Shown piece after piece: positions 44,691-56,667 of a stretch of 64,000 bases of DNA. Origin of the DNA: Isoetes taiwanensis (Eukaryota; Streptophyta; Lycopodiopsida; Isoetales; Isoetaceae). Made by a program: the position numbers and the translations under genes. Every line of letters begins with the position of its first letter. The first letter of the stretch is position 1. The stretch covers positions 11,917,077 to 11,981,076 of the forward strand of contig JAJEKV010000039.1 in NCBI GenBank assembly GCA_021234155.1, given 5' to 3'. The notes under the pieces are model-generated. The model had not been told where the DNA came from. It saw nothing but the letters and a program-made list of their open reading frames with translations, and did not search any database.

Positions 44691-45113
44691 TGGCAAGGAG
44701 GACAGAAGAGCAAGCTCCAGGGCTATGACGACTAGGAAATGACAGACAGAGGAAGAGTTCGCAAATAGATATGGTGGATTTGATGTTGCATAAGCCACCA
44801 AGGCAGGATTTCATGCAACAAATCAGCAGATGCAACAATTCGGCAACAGACCGGATTATTTGGGTTGGTTTTTAGCAAGAAGCCGAATTAATAAGGTAAG
44901 ATGGTTGCTTTCTGAACAATTCATTTATCCCCATTGGGAAGGATGAGCTAACATATCTTGGTGTAATTTGCTTAAATATTTTCATCAGCAGAAACAAATA
45001 AATGTCGTCAAGCAGATGAAGCACAAGCCCTTCTTGATTTTAAGAAGGGTTTTGCAGCCCCAGCACCATTAGGGCTTCATGGACTAGATGCTGCAAAGGA
45101 TTTAGCTATACAG
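44691..45113 (+). pseudogene. Captured gene 1, exons 1 and 2
   Basis: Exon 44691-44895 lies between TTTTCTAG and AATAAG|GTAAG. One frame reads EEFANRYGGFDVA, a stop, then ATKAGFHATNQQMQQFGNRP. Exon 44992-45113 lies between TCATCAGCAG and ATACAG|GTTAGA. It reads CRQADEAQALLDFKKGFAAP, then LGLHGLDAAKDLAIQ. The first exon does not join the second in phase, so it is damaged. Gene family not recognised. Confidence 0.5.
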
Positions 45114-45239
45114 GTTAGAGCAGAAAGCATGGAGGCTCTTCGTATCTGCTCTAAATGTTCCATACCTGGTTGCATTTGTTAAAAACAGTAGAGGCAGAGC
45201 AGATAATCTAAAATAGGTTGGTCTGAGTCGTTGGCATTT

Positions 45240-45330
45240 TGCATACCCTGCAATCATAGTATTCCAAGACACCACATTTTTTTTGTGGCATTTTCTCCAA
45301 GAGCAAGTAAGGCATCAACCAAACCAGTTA
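45240..45330 (-). pseudogene. PPR scrap
   Basis: On the minus strand VVSWNTMIAGYA, a classical PPR segment, is embedded in the intron-like space of captured gene 1. Confidence 0.5.
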
Positions 45331-45937
45331 CCAAGTTAGTGGCACCAGGACCACCAGATGTAGCTAAACAATAATGCAAAGATCAAGTGCAACTCACGAA
45401 CATTTGGAGCGAAAATATTCAGGTTTCAGTTGTTTTGTCTCTATGAATTGTTTTATGAATGCTTATAATTTATAGTTGTCTAGCTTACAACAGAGGGTTT
45501 GCTTTATTGGAAATTAAAGTTGGATTCATGTGTTGTATTGTAGGAAATAAAGATATGCGCAAATGGAATAAAGATATGCGCAAATGAATTTTCGAGGTTT
45601 CTGGTATATAAAAGTCTGCTTGCATATGCAAATGTCAGTGATCCTTGACATTATGATCATGTTCTTTATGTATTGACAAAGGCATTATCTGACAGGCTTA
45701 ACCATTAGAAGCAATAGAATTGAAAGTAGCATGCGACTCAAGAACTGAAAAACAATGCATCACACATTGCCATAATATAGAATATGAGGTTTGACATCTT
45801 CCTTCTGATCTGTTTGGCAGACTGCTTGCTTTAGATTTGTAATGCATGCTTTTTTTTCCATCAGTGATTTGTTTTTTGTTTCCACTGATTCGTTTTTTGT
45901 TTCTAATGCATATGTTTTATGTGTATTGTCATTGCAG

Positions 45938-46213
45938 ACAAAAGAAGGGGAGCACATCTCGCCATTTGCTATGTTAGACGAGCCCATATCTACAAAAAGC
46001 TTACAGGATTTCGTGAACTTAGGAGATCCAGGCAATGGAACATTTCATAATTCAGGTAATGAGAGATTTCTCCATCCAAATATTGACGTCTCTCTTCCAT
46101 TTCTTACAACGATTTCTTATTCAATAATGTGCAGGCAACCTAGAGAATAACCAAGGAACTTCTAAAACATTTGTCTTCTATATTAAGAAAACTTCGCCCA
46201 CTTCAGGCACAAA
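45938..46213 (+). pseudogene. Captured gene 1, exons 3 and 4
   Basis: Exon 45938-46055 follows ATTGCAG and ends TTCAG|GTAAT. It reads TKEGEHISPFAMLDEPIS and TKSLQDFVNLGDPGNGTF. The next exon starts after GTGCAG at 46135 and reads NLENNQGTSKTFVFYIKKT up to a TGA near 46215. Exons 2, 3 and 4 join in phase without a stop. That is strong evidence for real spliced coding sequence captured with its introns. Function unknown. Confidence 0.6.
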
Positions 46214-46689
46214 ATGACTAGACAAACAAGACGACCTTTTATATAGACCAAATGAAGACTAGAAATAAACTAACCTTTCTATTGTAGGCCATGCCAAATG
46301 AAGATTGAATAGGTAAGTGTTTAGAATGATTTACTAAAATTCAAACCTTGATGCCACTATAAATGATCCTTTACATGAACAATTACGAGATGTCTCACGC
46401 AAGATAATTTTTGCACCTTGAATTCAACTTTGCATAAATAATTACTAGATGTCTCACATATCTATATAACAAAAAAGGTAGCATTTGCACCTTGAACTCA
46501 ACAACATTTGCACCTTGAGTTCAACCACAACATGCACCCTACCATGCACACCATGTTATGCACTATTATTGCCTTCAACAAATGATCTCGCAAAAGCTTT
46601 GAAAGATGCTTTCAAAGCATCTACCCTTAAAAGGACAGTTCAAGAAAAATTCTTAGAAGATAATTAAGGACACCTTCTCAGTTAGGAGT

Positions 46690-47060
46690 ATTGTTGTCCT
46701 ATCATTTATGCCTGAAAGAGATGTTATTTCTTGGACTGTACGTGCAATGCTTGCAATAAGGCAGTGTCGGATAGTCTCTGCGACATGTGCAGGAACGACG
46801 ACATGATAGATGAGTTAACAATGTTCGGCGATATCGACACTGCATCCAAGACGCTACATGTCACAGTGGTAGGAGCATTGCTTGACAAATTTCTCGGTTA
46901 TCCATTAGGAGGCGCATTAGCTACAATGAAGATAGATCCTCAATCATTGCGCCAAAGCATACTGAAGAGTCGGGGTAAATGCATGTTCGAGCTCAATCAC
47001 GGACTCCAAATCATTGCATTCGTCAGGACCCAAACTCACAACACGACCCATAACTATTGA
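46690..47060 (+). pseudogene. Zinc-ribbon fragment joined to a PPR scrap
   Basis: Up to about 46735 one frame reads PERDVISWT, typical of a PPR block. From there another frame reads CTCNACNKAVSDSLCDMC (C-x2-C-x8-C-x2-C), then TLHVTVVGALLDKFLG, ending at 47060. The Cys pattern and following beta-rich segment recall the zinc-ribbon/OB-fold of replication-protein-A-like proteins; this is tentative. The second frame has no ATG. It is a chimeric scrap rather than a gene. Confidence 0.4.
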
Positions 47061-47699
47061 GCAACAAAAGACATGCCTTCGTATTTCTAAGCAGCTTTCC
47101 TTGGCTTGCAACTTCCATGTATTTCATGCTATTAAATTCTTAGCAACCTTCTTCATTTTAAAATATCGAGTTCTTCCTTCGTACCCTCAATAAAATTGAT
47201 ATACAAAACAATTCACTGTTCCTAAGTTCTTTTGCACCCCACTCCTCCTCTTACTTCTCTATTTGAATTCTTCATACATTGCTTCGTATGTTATCAAGTA
47301 TCAAATACTCCATGCTATTAATAAACTCATGGTATCAAGTACTCTATTGTCTAAGTAGCAACTTGAATCGATTGTCAAAACATGACTTTGAACTATGATT
47401 TAAGTCACTTCACAAAACATATATTTCCATTCTCTCCTCTATTAGACTTCTCCTTATGCTTCTGCCATCATTGTTCCATACCGAGCACCACAGACCAATA
47501 CGTTATACTCAAACCCCAATGTCCATGTGTCCAGTCCAAGAGGAGCTCAACATCTAAGGAGGAGTTAGTGATGCAAATGGGTACCATCATCTTCAAAATG
47601 ACAATGTTCTAAAATAGCAATTTTGATTGATTATAAAAACATAACTTTCAAGTATGATTTAAGCCACCTCAACCTCCGGCCACGGAGGGCAACCCTCTG

Positions 47700-47890
47700 T
47701 GCGCAGCACCTTGTTTTAAGTGTAATTTTCAAAGGTAAAAATTTGGTTCGATATGTTGTTTTTGGTTTTTGAGTGTAGTTTTCACAAATAGAAATCTTGT
47801 ATGGCTTTCCTCAGTGTGGTTTTCAAACGTAAGATTTTAGTTTCTATATGTTGGTTTTAACGCAACCAACCATTTTCCATGTGTTGTTTG
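47700..47890 (+). repeat. Second copy of the element-B subterminal repeat
   Basis: TAAGTGTAATTTTCAAAGGT, ATATGTTGTTTTTGG, AGTGTAGTTTTCACAAATAG and CAGTGTGGTTTTCAAACG match 44215-44300 in the same orientation. Confidence 0.6.
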
Positions 47891-48244
47891 ATTTGAGAAG
47901 CATGGATGTTTTTTAGTTCAACCAGGGCAATTCTGTTTTTTAAAAAGCCTTTGGGAATCGAACCCAAACAAGTCCATCCAGGCAAATAATTTCTACTAAC
48001 ATACAAATACAAGAACAATGATTAGAGGCTGCTCGGGTAGTAATCTATGAAGAGACAAGCATACAACCAGTATATCTCTCAAAATGCAAGACAAGCATAC
48101 CAAACATTCTGTGGATCTATGCTGACATATCTAGAAGTAAAATGCATCTTTTGCATCATGTCACAAATTCATCAACAATGCAAAACTGCAAGATAATGCA
48201 AGAAAAAGTATGATAATTTATTATTTGTAAACAAAGAAAGAAAC

Positions 48245-48567
48245 CTGCAATTCTGTATATATTGCAAAATAAAGCAAGATTTAGTGCTTTTGTTGGATTT
48301 GACATCTGCAAAACCTGAAACATAGCAAAATGTATTAGATGAAATACATGAAATCCTATAGCTGACATCGAAAATACCTTAATGCTTATTAAGATCAAAT
48401 AAAAAACTATTTAAGAAAGCAGATTGAAATGGCTTAAAACTTATGTGTTATAATATATTCAAAACATCTAGTTGAGAGTTACCTGCTCCTGTTGTACAAG
48501 ATCCTTTTGCCGTAAGCTGATCCTAGATAGCTTCTTGCAATCAATCAAAACAGAGCAATTAACCAGC
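48245..48567 (-). pseudogene. Captured gene 2, exons 2 and 3
   Basis: Exon 48483-48567 (after ATTTTTACAG, before GAGCAG|GTAACT) reads LVNCSVLIDCKKLSRISLRQ then KDLVQQEQ. Exon 48245-48314 (after TATGTTTCAG, before TTGCAG|GTTTC) reads VLQMSNPTKALNLALFCNIY. Both join in phase with each other and with exon 49201-49339. Probably helical; family not recognised. Confidence 0.6.
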
Positions 48568-49200
48568 CTGTAAAAATATCAAGCGGGAAAATGACTAACA
48601 TACAAGCAGGCCTTGGGTTTACCAGAAAACTTTAGTGTAGATCACTAGGAGCTCCATAAGTTGAGCACCTTAGAGCCACCGCTTTTTCACAACACCTTTT
48701 TAAAAATCACACAGTTTATTTCTTACTATTTCAGCTTCGTCCTATGCAAATAAACCACTCAGTCAGCTCAAATACGCAAAATAATAGCTCTGATCTCATG
48801 AATCATTTTAATTTATACAGCTAGTAAGCAATAATATAACTTTTTTTTACTCTCCTCTCTTACTTTTTGGGAGCGGGCATTTTCTTACCTTACCCTTCTA
48901 CTCTAAAAACCAGACTTCAACTCGCCTAGGCCTCAAATTTGATTTCTTTGCAAGCGCTGCTTTATGTTTCTGCATATCGAACAAATGCATAAGATGCTTT
49001 GATCATATCCAAAAAATACATTCCAGCTTAACAATCACTTCAAAAAAATGCATCAGCCCCATGAAAACTAAGCTAAGCTAGCAGGAAAAGAAAAATCCTA
49101 TTCTACCAATCCTTTAGAAATAGATCAGCTAGATATGGCATGAAACTAGCATTATGGCGATTTTCATTTTTCTAAACTAAGAATAAGTATAGTTTCGTAC

Positions 49201-49339
49201 CTGCCTTGTAGAGCATCATGTATCTGCTGAGTCTGTATGCAATTTCGTTTCTGCTTTTGCCTTCTTAAGCCGCAGGGGACAACAGAGCGTAGAGGAAACC
49301 GTAGAGTAAATAGTTCTGAAAACCCTAGAGGAACACGTT
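49201..49339 (-). pseudogene. Captured gene 2, exon 1
   Basis: Bounded by TTTTTTTACAG and AAGGCAG|GTACG. It reads VPLGFSELFTLRFPLRSVVP then RQKQKRNCIQTQQIHDALQG, open throughout. Upstream at 49513 an ATG starts a short hydrophobic frame (MALALAVFALGAGAEG) preceded by a CT-rich leader. This may be the original first exon, but no donor joins it cleanly. Confidence 0.5.
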
Positions 49340-49661
49340 CTGTAAAAAAAGCAAGCATTTTTTTAAGAATAGACTGAAAAGAACAGTGACATGCAACTGT
49401 GACAAAGCATATCTATGCGCTACGAGTCCCAGATAGAGCGCACCTAACATCTATGTGCATCCATAACCCTCAGCGCCAGCGCCAAGGGCAAAGACGGCCA
49501 GCGCCAGCGCCATCAAAACTAGAAGAAAACGGAAGAGGAGAGAAAAGACAGAGAAACAAAGAAATCGATGACGTGGCAGACGAGGAATTGGTGGGAGTTT
49601 TTTTTGAAAAGAAATGGGGGGAGTCTTGGAATTGAGAAATTTAAATAATACAAGAAATTTA

Positions 49662-49685
49662 TCGCGGCGGCCAAGGCCGCCGCGA
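49662..49685. repeat. GC-rich perfect palindrome
   Basis: TCGCGGCGGCC, AA, then the exact inverse: an 11-bp stem with a 2-base loop, in an AT-rich setting 150 bp upstream of captured gene 2. Confidence 0.85.
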
Positions 49686-49883
49686 ACATTTCTTTAGTTC
49701 TAACCCAATAAAGTTGGCCCGAGTCTAAGTTCTAGTCTTGTTTAGTAATGGATTTATCATAGTTCGCATTTGCGCAAAAGGCTTTCTTGAACGGATTGAA
49801 TATATGGGATGCGTGTCCTTGCCGTAAGATAGATCAGATAGTTCTAGAATCTTGCTCAAACTTTAAATGCTACTTTACAACAC

Positions 49884-50231
49884 ATGTCAAGGAAATACAA
49901 AGGAAAAATCAATAGTGGCAACTTACAGGAAAAATTTAATGAACTCTTGCAAACTACCAAATGGTTATGGCTTTTTTTTGGTGAATTTCACAATGCCGAA
50001 ACAACTAAGCATAAAAACATAGTTTGTTGCACTTTGGGGCAGATCAATCCTCTTAGAGTCAAGGATGCGAAGGGTTGCTTGAAATTGCTAGCAGAGGGCG
50101 GGAAACATTGGAGAAATTTGTCCTGGCCGAAGAAGATCGCGTGGGATATCTTTTTACACCACGCCCGGAATTTCGAAACAAACACAAATGCCATAGCCAT
50201 CATAGATGCCATAGCCTTGCGTGCATTTTGA
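49884..50231 (+). other. Open frame of unknown content
   Basis: A 115-codon ATG frame. The middle (KDAKGCLKLLAEGGKHWRNL, PKKIAWDIFLHHARNF) looks protein-like but I do not recognise it. It could be another captured piece or chance. Confidence 0.25.
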
Positions 50232-50715
50232 GCCAAAAAAAATAGCCAATATTCTGCATCTTTGTGACGAAAAATCCTCCTATATTTATGATTACTAGCA
50301 AAAAATACGTTTCTTTTTTTTGAATCATCTACACTACTTGGAACTCTAGTTCCGGATTTATTCCAACAATAAAACTTTGCTACATATTCTTCCGAGGAAA
50401 GTTCGCCCTCAATGACAGAGCATACTGCATCAGACTTTGTAGTCTAATAAAGCTACATGCCACGAAGCAATCTGCATCATCATTTTCGTGACTGTTATAA
50501 TTTGTGCAGAATTTCCACTTGCTACATCACAAGGGCGGTGATGCAAATGACTCCTCGAATTCCAACATGATGCAATCTTGATGTGCAAGCTAATGGTTCC
50601 AAGTTTGAGGATGCACGTATTGAAGAAACCTTTCATCTCTGGCTGAATCATCAAGGATTAGATAAGTCTCGTTACATTACCTCATGCTTATCCCCTTTCA
50701 ATAGCTTATTGCAAT

Positions 50716-51010
50716 TTATGATGGTAAGAATTGGCAGTTCTCAATACATGAGAATGGATCCTTTAGTGTCTTTCTAGCACGCCAATAAATAGCTCCAGAA
50801 GCTTCTGCGTTTCCATTCTGAAATGTAAAGCAAGACCATCATAATGTGGAAAAAAAAAAGGTTAGGCGTGCTTTTAAGAGTAAAGATAAAGGCGTAATAC
50901 CTTCAACTCCAATGCAAAGGTATTCTTGCCAAAGTAGTGTCTCTGTATGCCATAAACCCTAATGGCCAAGTCATAAATATTTCTGACTTTTGGCAATGCC
51001 TTAAATTCAC
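50716..51010 (-). pseudogene. Captured gene 3, exons 4 and 5
   Basis: Exon 50901-51010 (after GCAGCTGCAG, before TTGAAG|GTATTA) reads EFKALPKVRNIYDLAIRVYG then IQRHYFGKNTFALELK. Exon 50716-50817 (after TACATTTCAG) reads NGNAEASGAIYWRARKTLKD and ends at a TAA. They join in phase. The content suits a helical-repeat protein; identity unknown. Confidence 0.6.
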
Positions 51011-51079
51011 CTGCAGCTGCTGATCTTGCTTCAAATTACAATAGGAAGCCGAAAATATAAGGTATTATACTTTAAAATC

Positions 51080-51392
51080 CTTAAGCAGCCAGGTTTTCAT
51101 ATGTCTGCCGAGCTTCTTCAAGTCCCTTGTTGTGCAGGAAACTTCGCAAAACAGCCTTCTAATCTGAGAAGAACTCCATTACCTGCCATATACATAATCT
51201 GTCAGTGTGTGTATTTAGTTAAATTGCAAACTAGTTATAGAACATACCATGTACCACAAAGCCTTTGCTTCTGCAAATGAAACTAATTGTAGCGCTTGTT
51301 CCAAAAGACAAATTACGCCACTTTTATCATTTCCAACAGCGTTTGCCTTAATTTCAATAGAAATCCTCAGGCACCATATTTTTGGCAAGGTG
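51080..51392 (-). pseudogene. Captured gene 3, exons 2 and 3
   Basis: One exon ends at TACATG|GTATGTT (51248) and reads NDKSGVICLLEQALQLVSF then AEAKALWYM. The next starts after ATATGGCAG at 51182 and reads VLRSFLHNKGLEEARQTYEN after one in-frame TAG. EEARQTYENL is compatible with a PPR/TPR-like helix pair. The left edge of the first of these exons is uncertain. Confidence 0.5.
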
Positions 51393-51684
51393 AATTTGAT
51401 CAGCACAAAACAGGGAAGAATAGGGCCGTTCCTTGTTCTATATCAGATTTTTAGAATGATGGGAAAGACAGATAGGCACATACCACATAACTGCATGAAT
51501 CTGCAGAGTTGGAAGCCCCGCAACCCAATTCACAACAGAAACAGGGCTTTTGAAGCTCTGATGATATCAGGACGTTCATTTTTTCAGGTAGCATGGGATA
51601 GTTTGAGCAAAGAAGCCCCAAGTATGGTACGTAATCTTCTTTACTCGAGCAACATGATTAAATGTCTCCGTTCAAAAAGCTTAC

Positions 51685-51904
51685 CGAAGAGGCTTCCAAA
51701 ATGAGAAAGCAAGCCCAAATCTCTAGGTCTGTTAACGTTAGAAACAGGGGTACCTCGGCCACGCCTAACGCTAACTCCACTGTCAGAAGATTGAGATTCT
51801 TGTGCAGCAGCGGCACCAGCGCTCAATCCACGAACATGACTTCTGGCCAAAGCAGGGGACAAAGAACAGCCCCTCAGCCCGGCGATTTTTGCAAGGAGAC
51901 CCAT
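51685..51904 (-). pseudogene. Captured gene 3, first coding exon with organelle-type presequence
   Basis: The exon starts at an ATG (51904) just after a TTATATGCAG acceptor and ends TCTTCG|GTAAGC. It encodes MGLLAKIAGLRGCSLSPALA, then RSHVRGLSAGAAAAQES. This is rich in Arg, Ala and Ser without acid residues, as in mitochondrial targeting peptides. RRGRGTPVSNVNRPRDLGLL follows. Open throughout. With the exons below it forms a string of five exons on one strand. Confidence 0.6.
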
Positions 51905-53326
51905 AATCTGCATATAAATAAAGAGTGTCAAATGAAATGCCACAATCCAAAGCCCGGTACCAAGATCGAAGGCAAAATAAAACAGTACCTTGCAGCACAC
52001 TAAGAACGATCAACTAACCAAGCACAGCTATTTGCAATGAGAATGCTTCTAACCCAAACAATCAGTATGAGTTACTGTGAGAATTACGGTGATCTGAGCC
52101 GTGATAATGGGTGAAAAAACCTGCTGGCGGCCTGCCTTTTGTTCTCAGAAGTCTTCTAATCTGCTGCGATGTTGCCCTCCCTACCAAAAATGACCGGATT
52201 TGACGGAGCGGATTCCTCCGAAACCGGATAAGGACAAAAACGTGGCATCATTGGAAATTTTTGCAGGTATATTTTTCCCTCACGATTTTTTCCCCCACCC
52301 AGGAATCTGGGAATCGAATCTTGGTGTGTCTCGATTATATATGTGTAGATAGCGAGATATGAATACCTTTGATGACAATTTAAACTCTCCAGCGTATCCT
52401 ACAGCCAGTTGCCACGTGATAAATCCAAGAATTAGGAATTAAGTACTCTTTGATTTTTTGCTAGAGTATATCGGGCGAGATTTGACATATGGTGCCAGAG
52501 TATATGGGGCGAGATTTCACATACGGCAATGGAGTTCACAGACGTGGCAATAAATGATACCAAATGGCACCGCAAGTGCTAATGACACTGCTGGTCGTGA
52601 TTCGACATTGCTTGGCACTTCAATTTTTGTTTGAATCACTGATATGGCACCATACCTATGTATTCCGGGCATAGCAGACAAGGCATCAGGGGCATCCCTT
52701 CACCTACTACAATCTACTGTTTGCTTATTTTTTAGTAGGACACTGAATAGAAATTTGAGCAAAGACATTTTGTGCAACGGAACTACACCGAACTGACTTG
52801 AATAACGTTTAGACAACTTAGTTAATTACAGCTACGAAGGAACAAAGAGTAAAAGAAGCCCTTATAACATACATTCTTATTACAAAGATTGAAAGCATTT
52901 GCTGGTTTGCCACATCAACAACCAGTGTTAAAAAGGAAACAATAGTCTTTGTACTCGCCCAAGGCATGCATAGGTCAAACTAGATGTGCTTGAGGCAATA
53001 ATGAAAAATTAGATATGATTGCTCAAAATCTCCTGCCAATCTGTTACAACTTGAAACATGAACATCTGAAAAAATGAATGAGATTACCAGACGTCGGTGT
53101 CACATCCTCACACAAAGATACTTGCAGGATATAATTTATATCATTATCCTTCGTTTCATTTTGCATCCTAAGACTCCATATCAAAACGGTGATGATCTAC
53201 ATTATCATAACAAGCAAGAATAGGCGAAAAGGTGTTGAATTGCAATTATCCTTCAAACCTTGTGGACCACTATTAAACTAAAGGTGACTTAAAGTTGTTG
53301 TTTCTTGTCCTTGTGTGCCATCTGCT
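51905..53326. other. No gene seen
   Basis: AT-rich interior of element B; short frames only. Confidence 0.35.
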
Positions 53327-53830
53327 AATCATACCCATCACATAGCCTTCTACATATACAATCATCTGTGCCACTATAAGGAAACGGATTGGGAAGCTGG
53401 GGACGGCGTGTCGGAATCTTCACTGGATGAGATGGAATTGGTTGCTCATCCGAAAGAGGGAATTGAGAATCTTGTCCTCGAGTTGAAAAAACAATGTCAC
53501 CTGGTGTATCCATGTCTGTAGCAGTTCGAATATGCAATCAATAAATTCTATAGTTCGAATGTGCAATCAATGAATTCGATGGTTTAAATGTGCAATCAAT
53601 GAAATCCAGAGACTGCTTTAATCCGGAAAGAGTAATAATGTGACACGAACATATTTATGAAAAATTAATAATCCAAAACTAAATATCTTACCTGAATGTA
53701 GATGAATCGTTCAACTTGAATTCTCTTACACGCAGCAGAACCGATGTTAGAGTGAATAATTTGAACGAAGAGATGTAGGTCTTTTATTATGGAGAGGAGA
53801 CTTTTTGCGGGCTTCCTTCATCGGGGGAAG
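53325..53830 (-). pseudogene. Captured gene 4, two exons
   Basis: An upstream exon ends TACATTCAG|GTAAGAT at 53692. The next starts after GAACTGCTACAG at 53515 and reads DMDTPGDIVFSTRGQDSQFP then QPIPSHPVKIPTRRPQLPNP, to a stop at 53325. Proline-rich, not recognised. The start of the upstream exon cannot be fixed. Confidence 0.4.
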
Positions 53831-55400
53831 AACACGTGTCGATGAAAGCTTCCAGCCTATTTGCAATCGCCCTAATTGTCAGCTAAACTCCCCGACAATT
53901 AAACAAGGGAGTGGCAGCGCACGTTGGCCTAAAAATTCGAAGGTTTGAATGCAAGTGGAATCACATTTGGGGCAATTACATGTAACGTGGCACACTATAA
54001 TTGCTTATATCCTAATTGCCATGCTCTAATTGTTCATATCGAATCTTCCCCACAATGCATGACCTCCTTTGAGTACAAGTTTTGCTTGCGTCTATAGCAT
54101 TTATGGGGAATAAAGAGAGAAATATTTAGTTTGGATCACAAATCTACATTTATCCCACCTAGAGTAGTGCTAATTAATCAAGTGTGCTTATGCGCAGTCT
54201 TTATCGATAATGCTTATCTAGCCATATGAATGGTTTAAAGAAGAGTGAATAGGCAAGGAGATATTATGGACATTTCTCGATGATATCTTATGATTACTAT
54301 GATGGTTTAGATAAAAGCCCATATGTAGCTAGATTTAGTTGTTTATGGAAGTTTGGAGAAAGGCAAAGGAAATAGAGTATGAGATAGAAAGGGGAGAGCA
54401 GCATCATCGGTAAAGGCTTTGGCCACCATCGCCATCCAAGAACTACGAAAATGTTTACATGGGTACAATCGTTTTTCATTTGTATCGGATACATATATTA
54501 TTATGAGACTTGTTGTAGGGACCTTAACTATAGAACACAATTGGAGGTGGTTTCTAATGGTATGTTACCTATGGCTCTAGCTTTTCCAAGGCATTGGATT
54601 CGTCACGCCTCTTATTTTTCTTTACTTAGAGATATTCATAGTATACTAGAATTACTCATCTGGTGTGATTCGAGCATGTTTCCAAGTTTAGGATTTTGGC
54701 CAGTATTTTTCGTGAAGCTCTCATGATATGTGCTCGGTATTTTTCCTCTATTTTGCTAGTGTTTACCGTATTTCCTGCGTCCAACCATAGTCTTAGGAAT
54801 TTTTAAGAGAAACAAATGAACATGGCTTTAAGACCTTCAATGGTTTGAACCATGGTGGCATGCATTTTATACTAGCTTTTTGGCTTAATCTTGGGATTTA
54901 ATATTGATGTAGCCTTTGGATATGGAATTTCTCAAAGCCAACCATCCTAATGGAGCAAGGGCATCATAAAGGCTTGGGGGCATGGTAGAAAAATAATGGT
55001 GGAGGAATAAGACAAAAAGTTATATGGTGACCATGTAAGGTAAAATGGCATATGATAAAGGCTTTAGCAAGACTTTGAAGGCAAAAAATGGCAACATGGA
55101 TGTTGGGCAAGGTGGCAATGGAGCTTAAAAATATGGAGCATGAAGATTAGTGGTTCAAGTAGATGGCTCAAGGGAATGTACATGAATAAATGGAACAATG
55201 GTCTAGATAAAAATTGCCAAAGATGAATTGAAGCCAAGTAAGCATAATGGGAAAGAAATGGAATATGGAGATAGGCATGAGGTAAGCATAATGGGGTAGA
55301 AATGGGATATGGATATAGGAATGGGAAAAATGTTAAGGAATTTGAAACAAGGTACCATGGGGGTCATAATATAACAAGAGGGCAAGTTCAAGGGTAAATA
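53831..55400. other. No gene seen
   Basis: AT-rich; several frames of 60-90 codons (for example 54451-54726) with no motif. Between 54900 and 55350 phrases such as AAATGGAATATGGA and GGCATGAGGTAAGCATAATG recur. Confidence 0.35.
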
Positions 55401-55720
55401 AAGAATACGAAAGAAACACGAACACTCTACATAGCAGTATTCCCCAGCCACCTCCTAGGCCAATTGACTACGAATGTGTTGGATATGAGCTACTTTGGTG
55501 CTTCTTGGATAAATGGTGGTCTTCTGCCCATGAAACTTGGTCCCTAGGGTAATGTCAATGTTCTGAATCCATTCGCATAGCCAATTCACAGTTCTGGAGT
55601 GGGATAGTTTTTCGTCCGTTGCCAGGGGCTTTTGGAAGAGGACTTTGGAAGAGGTTGGCATGTTGGAGCCTATGTGGCATGTTAGAGCCCACGTGGCAAG
55701 TTTGAGCCACCCAAGTTTTG
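55400..55720 (+). repeat. R fragment followed by three minisatellite units
   Basis: AAAGAAACACGAACACTCTAC, GTTGGATATGAGCTACTTTG and GGAGTGGGATAGTTTTTCGTC match R near 22.87-23.06 kb. It is followed at 55657 by three units of the 19-bp minisatellite. The same two repeats lie side by side in element A. Confidence 0.7.
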
Positions 55721-56586
55721 TCATTTTCAATTTTTGTACGCATCCCAAGAAATCGATTTTGGGGGTCTAAATTTGGCCAAATTGAATTTTTTAAAGCCCA
55801 TTACATTTTTGAATAAGAAAATTTGGATTATAAGAATTTTTTGTTTTTAGGGCAAGAATGGCTAGGGGTGGGTGATTTGGCAACAAAGATGATTACTTGG
55901 CAAGCAAAGGGTGACATGGCAATGTGAGGGTGGTGATGTGGCAAGAAAATTAGCAAACAACTTTTCTCCTAGTCAAAAACTTTTTGTGACATGGATATGA
56001 CATTGTGATGATGTAGGGATGATGTAATGGAACGTTTGACATGTATGCACAATGGTGCTTGGATTTGAGATTTTTAGGCCAATTTTTTCATTTTTCTAGG
56101 AATGTCATGTCAAAGTGTACATTCTCTCTCTATATCTTTGTTTTTTAGAGAGAGAATATGTATTGGACTTTAGAAATGGCTAAATTAGATGGAATTTTAG
56201 CAATTTCTCATATGCGATGATTGAATGGTATGATTTTGACTAAGGAATAACTTTGGTCTCAACAAATGGCAATGGTGTATGAAAGGGGAGAAAATGAAGT
56301 ATAAAGAGATGACTTTTTTGGGTGGAACGATGGTAGTAAAGCTTTGGAAAATAGCAAATCATGCCTTAAGAAGTAACACCATGGCAAAAGCTTGAATCAT
56401 GCAAAGTGTCATTGAATTTCAAGGGTCTTCCAAACTTTAACTTTGGGCCCTTCAACCTTTGACTTCAAGTGTTCAAGATGCTTAGGTGATCAAATGTCCT
56501 TCAAGAAATTCCTATACGATGCCAAACCAGTGTTTGGTTCTTCACCACAAGTTGCCAAGCGATGGATGTCTTCAAGTTTCACGCTC
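55721..56586. other. No gene seen
   Basis: AT-rich interior of element B with an 8-bp inverted pair of CTCTCTCT/AGAGAGAG type near 56125-56155. Confidence 0.35.
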
Positions 56587-56667
56587 CACACACACACACG
56601 CACACGCGCACGCGCACGCGCACGCGCACACGCATGCATGCACACGCGCACACACACACATACACAC
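56587..56667 (+). repeat. (CA)n/(CG)n microsatellite
   Basis: Alternating purine-pyrimidine tract of CACACG and CGCGCA units, about 80 bp; such sequence can adopt Z-DNA. Confidence 0.9.
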
